Notes under the pieces: generated by a model
The model's input: the letters and a program-made list of their open reading frames with translations, nothing else
Databases searched by the model: none
What the model was told of the DNA's origin: nothing
Position numbers and translations under genes: made by a program
In this document: positions 13,336 to 18,974 of the stretch, in pieces
Layout of the letters: each line of letters begins with the position of its first letter
How positions within the stretch are numbered: the stretch's first letter is position 1
DNA from: CAZONU01 sp965370045
GTDB lineage: Bacteria; Planctomycetota; SZUA-567; JAKLDR01
Direction of reading: 5' to 3'
Length of the DNA stretch: 18,974 bases
Assembly: GCA_965370045.1 (NCBI GenBank)
Contig: CBDUSI010000088.1
Coordinates: forward strand, 1-18,974

Positions 13336-16020
13336 ATGCGCACACTGATCGGACTGGCGATGCTGATCGCAGGCTTGCTGATGGGGGCGGGAGCAGCCTG
13401 CGGGGCTGAGGGCGGCGGGAGCAAGTTGCCGGCCTTCCCGGGCGCTGAGGGCGCCGGGGCAGTCAGCAAGGGCGGGCGCGGTGGCAAGGTCATCAAGGTC
13501 ACTACTCTCAAAGCCAGTGGGCCGGGCAGTTTTCACGCGGCGCTCAGAGCGTCGGGGCCGCGCATCATCGTCTTCGATGTCAGCGGCGTCATCGAACGCG
13601 CGCGCTCAAAGTACAACAAGGTCGTAGCCGCCGGCGGGAACGTGACCATCGCCGGCCAGACCGCCCCGGGACCGGGCATCACCCTGGAGGGCCAGCTTCG
13701 CTTCCAGGGCAAGTTCGAGGACATCACGGTCCGGCACATGCGCCTCCGCTCCACGAAGGAAGACGCGGCGCGGTTCGGCGGCTGCAACCGGGTGATCGCC
13801 GACCACGTCTCTTTTTCATGGGGCGGTGACGAGACGGTGGATCTCGGCGGCACCAAGAACGCCACCATGCAGTGGTGCACCATCGAGGAGTCGGCGCTGA
13901 ACTGGGAGGGTGGCGACGAGCCCCACAATTTCGGCGTACTGATGAGCGAAGGGCCGCTCTCGCTGCACCACATGCTGTTCGCCCACCACCACGACCGCGC
14001 GCCCAGCGACTACCCCCGGGCCCACGACGTGGACAGCCGCAACAACGTCATCTACAACTTCGGCACCACCCTTCACAGCCGTTCCGGCAACCTCATGAAC
14101 AACTACGGCAAGTACGGCTGGGGCGCCTGGTTCGGTTTCCCGCGCATCTACCATCCCGTGGGGACCTACGCAGCCCCGGCCCTGAGCTGGGCGGTCAGCA
14201 GGAACAAGGACCACAACTACCCCACCTACGTCAAGGGCAACTACCTGGACTGGGCCGGCGGCTACTACGAGCCCAAGGCCCGCGGCGCGCGCATGCGGCG
14301 CCCCATCGGCGAGAAGGAGAACCCCGCGGCGCCGGTCACCACCCACGTCGCCGAAGAGGCCTACGAAGAGGTCATGGCGCATGTGGGGGCGCTGCCGCGC
14401 GACGAAATCACCGCGCGCTGCGTCTACGAGGTGCGCACCCGCACCGGCCTTTGGGGCCGGCAGTACCCGCGCGGTGACTGGCGGGCCCGGCTGGCCGGCG
14501 GGAAGCCTAGGCCCGATGCCGACAACGACGGGATGCCCGACGAGTGGGAGAAGGCCCACAAGCTGAACCCCAATGACCCCAAGGACAACAACAAGACAGT
14601 CCCCGCCGGGGCCTCGCCCGGCGACCGGCACAAGGGCTACACATACATCGAGTATTACATCAACGAGCTGGCCGACATCCGTCTGGCCGAGCGGCTCACC
14701 GCCGACCGGCTGCGCACCTCCGATGGCAAGGAGGTCCCCAAGCCCGAGTGGAGCGCCCTGCCCAAGACCATCCCCGAACTCGTCGCCGACATCGACATGC
14801 AGAACGACAAGATCAAAAAGACCAATACGCGCGCGAGCTACATGGCCATCAGGACCCTGCGCATGGCCGGGCCCAAGGCCGCACCGGCCGCCGCGCCGCT
14901 GGTCAAGGTGCTGAACACCGACGACAATCGCAAGACACTCTTCGCCGCCTGGGCGCTGGGAGCCATCGCGGCGCACGCCGACGAGAAGATCGTGGTCCCG
15001 GCGCTCATCAAGCGGCTTGAACATCCCTACCCCGTCTCGAACTCCAAGTGGAAGTTCAATCCGGCCGGGTTCATCGCCTGGGCGCTGGGCTGCTACGGGC
15101 CGCGCGCCAAGGATGCCGTCCCGGCCCTGGCCAAGGCGCTGCACGGCAAGGATATCTGGGCTCGCCAGCCAGCGGCCTGGGCGCTCTCGCAGATCGGGAA
15201 GGATGCCGCACCGGCGACCGACGCGCTCATCAAGTCGCTGGGCGCCGTCGGCGGAGGGGGCTGGGGCTCCAAGCGCGACTGCCGCGTCCACGCCGCGCAC
15301 GCGCTGGCCAATATCGGCAAACCCGCCGTCCCGGCACTGATTAGGGCCGTGGGAAGCGCGGGAGGCAAGAGCGGCGCACGTGCCGGCGCGGCCATGGCCC
15401 TGGCCATGATCGGCCCGGACGCCAAGGATGCGGCGACGGCGCTGATCGCGGCGCTAAAGAGCCCTGACCACTACCTCAAGAGCAAGGCGGCCGATGCGCT
15501 GGCCCGGGTGGCTCCGGGCGGGGCGGGCGTGGTTCCCGCCCTGGTCGCTGAGCTGGGTACCGCGGACTACGGCGCGCGCAACAACGTGGCCAAGGCGCTG
15601 GGCACTTGCGGTCCGGCGGCCAAGGGCGCAGTCGACGCGCTCAAGAAGACACTGACCGACAAGAAGAAGGAGATCCGTTACTCGGCGGCCAAGGCGCTGG
15701 GGGGGATAGGCAAGGACGCCGTGCCGGCGCTGGCCGAGGTGCTGGGAGGCCCGGGCGACGCCTGGCTGCGCTCCAAGTGCGCGCAGGCTCTGGGCTTCGC
15801 CGGCGCCGGCCCCGGGGCCGCGCAGGCGGTGCCCGCGTTGCAGAAGGCGCTGACCGACAAGAGCAAGTTGGTCCGCCGCGAGGCGGTCTGGGCGCTGGGC
15901 AGAATCGGCCCGGCGGCCAAGCTCGCCGCGCCTGGACTCGAGAAGCTCGCCAAGGACGAAGACTTCATCGTCCGAGTGGCGGCCGGCAAAGTGCTGGAGG
16001 CAATGAAGGCCCGGAAATAG
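13336..16020 (+). CDS. Secreted PL1-type pectate lyase fused to a C-terminal HEAT-repeat array (copy 2)
   Basis: The 894-aa product has a Sec signal at ~1-25 (ending AACGAEG). The beta-helix lyase domain at ~30-385 carries LPAFPGAEGAGAVSKGGRGG, PRIIVFDVSGVIE, TIAGQTAPGPG, ADHVSFSWGGDE (H157, D165, E166), MQWCTIEES and VDSRNNVIYN (R235). A Ca-loop follows (D394, D396, D398, D402, E403), then a segment with 27 residues in a row identical to copy 1 and ending ELADI. HEAT repeats run from ~495 to the end, including ALGGIGKDAVPAL and VRREAVWALGRIG, also close to copy 1. The predicted reaction is beta-elimination of uronate-rich polysaccharide outside the cytoplasm. It retains the SW-x-x-DE motif usual in this group, so it is the better candidate for an active lyase. 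The upstream region is unlike that of copy 1. The shared catalytic and HEAT parts indicate duplication of an existing fusion. Confidence 0.9.
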   Translation: MRTLIGLAMLIAGLLMGAGAACGAEGGGSKLPAFPGAEGAGAVSKGGRGGKVIKVTTLKASGPGSFHAALRASGPRIIVFDVSGVIERARSKYNKVVAAGGNVTIAGQTAPGPGITLEGQLRFQGKFEDITVRHMRLRSTKEDAARFGGCNRVIADHVSFSWGGDETVDLGGTKNATMQWCTIEESALNWEGGDEPHNFGVLMSEGPLSLHHMLFAHHHDRAPSDYPRAHDVDSRNNVIYNFGTTLHSRSGNLMNNYGKYGWGAWFGFPRIYHPVGTYAAPALSWAVSRNKDHNYPTYVKGNYLDWAGGYYEPKARGARMRRPIGEKENPAAPVTTHVAEEAYEEVMAHVGALPRDEITARCVYEVRTRTGLWGRQYPRGDWRARLAGGKPRPDADNDGMPDEWEKAHKLNPNDPKDNNKTVPAGASPGDRHKGYTYIEYYINELADIRLAERLTADRLRTSDGKEVPKPEWSALPKTIPELVADIDMQNDKIKKTNTRASYMAIRTLRMAGPKAAPAAAPLVKVLNTDDNRKTLFAAWALGAIAAHADEKIVVPALIKRLEHPYPVSNSKWKFNPAGFIAWALGCYGPRAKDAVPALAKALHGKDIWARQPAAWALSQIGKDAAPATDALIKSLGAVGGGGWGSKRDCRVHAAHALANIGKPAVPALIRAVGSAGGKSGARAGAAMALAMIGPDAKDAATALIAALKSPDHYLKSKAADALARVAPGGAGVVPALVAELGTADYGARNNVAKALGTCGPAAKGAVDALKKTLTDKKKEIRYSAAKALGGIGKDAVPALAEVLGGPGDAWLRSKCAQALGFAGAGPGAAQAVPALQKALTDKSKLVRREAVWALGRIGPAAKLAAPGLEKLAKDEDFIVRVAAGKVLEAMKARK

Positions 16021-16058
16021 GGCGCACGCATTCTGTCCTTCTGGGGGCAGGGGGCGAA

Positions 16059-16080
16059 TGGCGCTTCCTCTTCTTCGCCA
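16059..16080. terminator. Weak hairpin between convergent genes
   Basis: TGGCG (16059-16063) and CGCCA (16076-16080) pair across a pyrimidine-rich loop (CTTCCTCTTCTT) within the 92-bp gap between the second lyase and the phosphatase-like gene. It might serve both directions, but the stem is short. Confidence 0.2.
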
Positions 16081-16112
16081 ATGCGCTCTCGCGCCGCCTC
16101 AGCGCCGGCCGG

Positions 16113-17714
16113 TCACTTCCAGGTGGCCCAGTTGCACTCGATCATGTACTTCTTGCCGTCGACCTCGTAGTGAATCGCGAAGACCACCCAGGGGCTGGTC
16201 CGGCCGCGGTTTCTCTTCTTTATCCTCACCTTGGAGACGGCCGAGACCGCCACTTCGGCCGGGCGGCCAGCGGGGATGGTACCGGTCACCGGCGCGACCA
16301 AATCCAGGTACTTGCGTGATACCTCGGCCACGCGGACCTCGAACTTGACCGGCTTCCGCCCGCCCCTGAGCGTCATCTTGACCGTGAAGGGCTGCCCCTT
16401 CTTGGGTATTCCCCGCAGGCGCACCACGCTCACGCTGCGCTCCAGGGCGCCGAAGGCTTCCTCGCTGAGGGCCCCGGCCAGGTAGGCGCCGTCGAGCTTG
16501 CCGGCCTTCTTGACGATCTTGAAGGAGTCTATTTTCGTCCCGTCGGGCTTCAGGGCCCGCGCCGTAAGCGTCCCGCCGTCCACGCTGAAGAGGGTATAGT
16601 GAGTCCGCGAGTAGGAGGCGGCCAGGTGCGGCTTGGCGTCGAAGGGGATCGTCCGCGGGGCGCCCCCGCCGGCGGTGACAATGTGGGTGATAGGGTGTTT
16701 CTCGTTCCTGCCCGGCCAGAACATCGGCCGGAAGCGCAGGTAGCAGTGGCTGTGCCCGCTGATGACCAGGTCCACCCCGTGCTCCCGGAGGATGGGCAGG
16801 AGCTTCTGGCGTCCCCAGGCGGTGCGCCGCCAGCCCAGGTCGTAGATGGGCTCGTGCATGTAGACGACCTTCCAGTCGGCCCGTGAGGCGGCCAGGTCCT
16901 TCCGGCACCACTCCAGCATGACCGGGGTCTTGTGCTTCTGGGCCACTCTCCGGTGGAAGTTGGAGTCCAGGCACACGAAGTGGACGTTGGCGTAGTCGAA
17001 GGAGTAATAGGCTTCCTTCCCGGGCAGGGCGGTGACGTGCCGGTAGTAGACCCCGTCGCCCTCGTGGTTGCCGCGGGCGGTGAGGATGGGCAGGCGCTCG
17101 GCGATGCCGGCCAGCGGGTCGAAGAAGAACTCGCGGTAGTCCGGGTAATGGTCGTTGTTGACCATGTCCCCGTTGTGGAGCACGAAGGCCGGCTTGTGCT
17201 TCGCGAAGGCGGAGGCGACCTCGCGGTGCTCCCGGGGCGCGGAGCGGTTGTCGCCGTAGGCCACGAAGGTGAAGCTCTCCGGCTTCTCGGGGAAGGTCCG
17301 GAAGGAGCCTTGCTTCTTCTTGCCGGCGCAGGTTACTTCGTAACGGTAATCGGTCCCCGGCTTGAGATCCACCAGGTGCGCCTTGTAGACGCAGGCCTTG
17401 GCGTCGTTGGCCGGCATGGGGCCGCGCCGGGGCCGCACCTTGAGGTAGTCGAAGACGGTGGGCTTGACCTCGACCTGCTTCTTCAGCGCCCCGCCCCTCC
17501 CGTAGCGGACCAGCCCCCCGGCGGCCAGGTCGGAGGTCCAGACCACGGTCATGTGCGTCTTCCCGGGCTTCTGCAGCCAGGGCCCGCCGGTGAAGGCCTC
17601 GCCGCCCGCCGCCGGCGCGGCCGCCTCGGCCGGGAGCGCCGCGCATGCATGGAGGAGCAGCAGCAAGCCCACCGCGAGCCTCGGGCGAACTCTGGTACCG
17701 CGCGTCGGAGTCAT
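16113..17714 (-). CDS. Exported purple-acid-phosphatase-like metallophosphoesterase
   Basis: The 533-aa product has a Sec signal at ~1-33 (hydrophobic LAVGLLLLLHACAAL, then AEAAA). An N-terminal fibronectin-III-like domain (~41-145; WLQKPGKTHMTVVWTSD, LKPGTDYRYEVTCAG) precedes a metallophosphatase core, which is the PAP architecture. Metal-site motifs are YGDNR (D155), NGDMVNN (D183), GNHE (N216, H217), MHEP (H287) and GHSHCYLR (H321, H323). The Tyr of the classic PAP motif GDxxY is Asn186, so the purple Fe-Tyr charge-transfer ligand is missing and the metal content may differ. The C-terminal ~110 residues are beta-rich and unrecognised. The family hydrolyses phosphate mono- or diesters outside the cytoplasm. 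It lies 78 bp after the propeller gene on the same strand, possibly co-transcribed. No strong RBS is seen: GGGAGG is 13 nt from the ATG. Confidence 0.85.
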   Translation of the reverse strand: MTPTRGTRVRPRLAVGLLLLLHACAALPAEAAAPAAGGEAFTGGPWLQKPGKTHMTVVWTSDLAAGGLVRYGRGGALKKQVEVKPTVFDYLKVRPRRGPMPANDAKACVYKAHLVDLKPGTDYRYEVTCAGKKKQGSFRTFPEKPESFTFVAYGDNRSAPREHREVASAFAKHKPAFVLHNGDMVNNDHYPDYREFFFDPLAGIAERLPILTARGNHEGDGVYYRHVTALPGKEAYYSFDYANVHFVCLDSNFHRRVAQKHKTPVMLEWCRKDLAASRADWKVVYMHEPIYDLGWRRTAWGRQKLLPILREHGVDLVISGHSHCYLRFRPMFWPGRNEKHPITHIVTAGGGAPRTIPFDAKPHLAASYSRTHYTLFSVDGGTLTARALKPDGTKIDSFKIVKKAGKLDGAYLAGALSEEAFGALERSVSVVRLRGIPKKGQPFTVKMTLRGGRKPVKFEVRVAEVSRKYLDLVAPVTGTIPAGRPAEVAVSAVSKVRIKKRNRGRTSPWVVFAIHYEVDGKKYMIECNWATWK

Positions 17715-17792
17715 TTCCGTTTCCCAGCCTCCCAGCCGACGGAGTATCAGGCCTTCCTATTCGACATTTCCCAGGACAGGTGCGGGACGTCG

Positions 17793-18710
17793 CTACTTCT
17801 TGGTGCCCTTCTTCCTGGTGAACACGTACAGCATGTTGGGCTCGCTGCAGATGTAGAGCGTGCCTGCGCTGTCCACGGTGACCCCTTCGGCTTGGGGGAT
17901 GGCTGCCTTGAGCCCCGCCGAGCCGGCCGAGAGCGATAGGCGGCTGATCTCCTTGCCGTCAGGCGTGCACTCCACCAGACAGGCCGACTCGTGGCTGAGA
18001 ACCAGCAGGTGCCCGCTGGGGGCGTGCCAGTAGAGATCGGAGATGTCCCGGAGCTTGAGCGCGTCCTTCTCGGCGTCCCATGGGTTAGTGATCTCCGCCT
18101 TGCCCTTCTCGACGTTCTCGCGTGATATCTTGTAGACCTTCTTGGGGTCCTTTTCCTTGGCCAGGTAGAAGTACTTGGTCACCGGGTCGTAGGCCACTCC
18201 CTCCAGGCCCATGTTGCCGGCGTCCTTGGGGTCGATCAGTACAAGCTTCCCACGGGAGCGTTTGACCTTCTTGGTGTCTTTGCCTATGGAAACGATGCAG
18301 ACCGTACGGCGTTTCTCCTCGACAATGGCGTACTTGCCCCCGCCCAGGTAGGCGATCCCCTCCGTGTCGCTAAAGCCGGAGAGCATGATCTCGCGCAGGT
18401 TCTTGTTTGTCCCGGTGATCTCGTAGACCCGCTTGGGTTTGTTGGTGACCACAAAGAAGCTCTTGGTGTCCGGATTGTAGGCGATGCCCGAGGCGTTCTT
18501 CTTGATCCCCTCGATGCGCGTGGGGCCGGACTTCAGGACGTAGCCGTCCAGGCCCAGCGACTTGAGCCGGGGCTTGGACTTCGGTTTAGCGGTCTCGCCC
18601 GCGCTCCCTACGCCGCAGCACAGGCCCAACACAAAGAGCACGGGTGCGAGCAGGGCTCTAACAGCGACACCCCCTCGAGCGCCAGTCATCATCGCCACTC
18701 CGGTCGTCAT
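17793..18710 (-). CDS. Exported SdiA-regulated-type (YjiK-like) beta-propeller protein
   Basis: The 305-aa product starts at ATG 18710, 6 nt after GGGGGAA (18717-18723). An upstream in-frame ATG at 18893 would add 61 Arg/Pro-rich residues ahead of the signal and was rejected. The signal peptide covers ~1-38 (VAVRALLAPVLFVLGLCCGVGSAG). The rest shows blade-like repeats of the SdiA-regulated family: ASGIAYNPDTKSFFVVTNKPKRVYEI, DTEGIAYLGGGKYAIVEEKRR, LEGVAYDPVTKYFYLAKEKDPKKVYKI, ISDLYWHAPSGHLLVLSHES and AEGVTVDSAGTLYICSEPN. Family members are exported calcium-dependent-type or esterase-like propellers with poorly defined roles. The mature chain is lysine-rich and ends in KKGTKK. The phosphatase-like gene follows it, and a candidate promoter lies at 18747-18774. 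Confidence 0.8.
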   Translation of the reverse strand: MTTGVAMMTGARGGVAVRALLAPVLFVLGLCCGVGSAGETAKPKSKPRLKSLGLDGYVLKSGPTRIEGIKKNASGIAYNPDTKSFFVVTNKPKRVYEITGTNKNLREIMLSGFSDTEGIAYLGGGKYAIVEEKRRTVCIVSIGKDTKKVKRSRGKLVLIDPKDAGNMGLEGVAYDPVTKYFYLAKEKDPKKVYKISRENVEKGKAEITNPWDAEKDALKLRDISDLYWHAPSGHLLVLSHESACLVECTPDGKEISRLSLSAGSAGLKAAIPQAEGVTVDSAGTLYICSEPNMLYVFTRKKGTKK

Positions 18711-18716
18711 TGCGTG

Positions 18717-18723
18717 TTCCCCC
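18717..18723 (-). promoter_or_regulatory. Ribosome binding site deciding the start at 18710
   Basis: On the - strand GGGGGAA lies 6 nt before ATG 18710. This ATG, not ATG 18692 or 18689 further in, is the one with a properly spaced site. Confidence 0.6.
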
Positions 18724-18746
18724 GAAGAACGCCGTCCACCCTGGAA

Positions 18747-18774
18747 ATCATAGGATTGCGTGAAGTCCATGCAA
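18747..18774 (-). promoter_or_regulatory. Candidate promoter of the SdiA-regulated-type gene
   Basis: On the - strand TTGCAT (18774-18769) is followed after 16 nt by TATGAT (18752-18747), a 5/6 match to the -10 consensus. It would start a transcript with a leader of about 30 nt. It lies downstream of the rejected start at 18893, which supports the shorter gene. Confidence 0.45.
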
Positions 18775-18894
18775 GGCAGAAAGTCGTGCCTGGGGGGCAG
18801 GCCAATAAGGACGTCGATTGTCCTGGTGCGCTTGCGCGACAGGCGGGGCGGCGGGCGAGAGCGCAAAGAGCTCGCGGGCGAGCGGCGAATCACC

Positions 18895-18900
18895 TATAAT
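18895..18900 (+). promoter_or_regulatory. Consensus -10 box facing the right edge
   Basis: A perfect TATAAT stands in GC-rich surroundings. The sequence 17 nt upstream (TCGCGG) is a poor -35 box. A start near 18907 would give a leader of ~64 nt to the possible GTG at 18971. Confidence 0.35.
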
Positions 18901-18957
18901 CTGGGGAGCCGCTCGAGGTGCCCTTCCGCGGTCGGAAGTGCGCGCGCTCAAGTGAGA

Positions 18958-18974
18958 TGAGGGGGCTGCCGTGA
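18958..18974 (+). other. Possible RBS and GTG start of a gene running out of the window
   Basis: A purine run GAGGGGG lies 5-6 nt before GTG 18971, the last codon in the window. The nearby ATG 18957 reads only five codons to TGA. Only four bases of the putative gene are present, so this is speculative. Confidence 0.25.

Noticed and set aside
13112..13336. Short + strand frame with Gly-Gln repeats
   Set aside because: The repeats come from the GGGCCA microsatellite; no RBS and no other protein-like sequence.
13816..15300. 494-codon open frame on the - strand
   Set aside because: Antisense to the second lyase, with biased Gly/Val/Asp composition and no family resemblance.
16099..17646. 515-codon open frame on the - strand in another frame
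   Set aside because: It overlaps the phosphatase-like gene on the same strand; the product is Arg/Gly/Ala-rich nonsense, while the other frame carries a signal peptide and all phosphatase motifs.
18711..18893. N-terminal extension of the SdiA-regulated-type protein to ATG 18893
   Set aside because: It would bury the signal peptide behind 61 Arg/Pro-rich residues and include the best promoter candidate; ATG 18710 has a good RBS.

Overview
The window is GC-rich throughout, and its genes are long. Most carry Sec-type signal peptides, and the families present are secreted PL1-type pectate lyases, HEAT-repeat fusions, a methyltransferase fused to PQQ-type propellers, a DUF5107-type protein, and SdiA-regulated-type and PAP-type exported proteins. 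This mix is typical of a free-living PVC-group bacterium, most likely a GC-rich Planctomycetota lineage. That assignment rests on gene content alone. No rRNA, tRNA, CRISPR array, transposase or phage gene was seen.

Layout. (a) 2-337 is the 3' end of a + strand gene made of tandem ~92-aa fibronectin-III-like repeats. (b) 596-9069 holds three large + strand genes for exported proteins: a pectate lyase fused to a HEAT array, a transglutaminase-like protein ending in HEAT repeats, and a methyltransferase/double-propeller protein. Each has its own leader of about 220-260 bp, so they look like separate transcription units. The first two leaders share a 38-bp element. (c) 9160-12940 is a - strand block: a YtcJ-type amidohydrolase followed by a DUF5107-type protein with a TPR-like C-terminus. 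Both appear cytoplasmic. (d) 12941-13335 is a divergent intergenic region with a 6-mer tandem repeat and a hairpin. (e) 13336-16020 (+) is a second pectate lyase-HEAT fusion, paralogous to the first along its whole length. (f) 16113-18710 (-) encodes an SdiA-regulated-type propeller and a purple-acid-phosphatase-like enzyme. (g) The last 80 bp hold a possible + strand promoter and start site for a gene beyond the window.

Taken together this looks like part of a polysaccharide- and glycoconjugate-scavenging region. Lyases would cleave uronate-rich polymer outside the cytoplasm, the phosphatase could release phosphate, and the DUF5107 protein and amidohydrolase could process products inside. 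That pathway is inferred; no transporter, regulator or uronate-catabolism gene is in the window to confirm it. The most unusual feature is that three different exported proteins here end in HEAT arrays. The two lyases share both catalytic and HEAT parts, so the fusion was duplicated as a unit. Other points of note are the shared leader element, a predicted exported methyltransferase domain, and a transglutaminase-like triad with Asn where Asp is expected.
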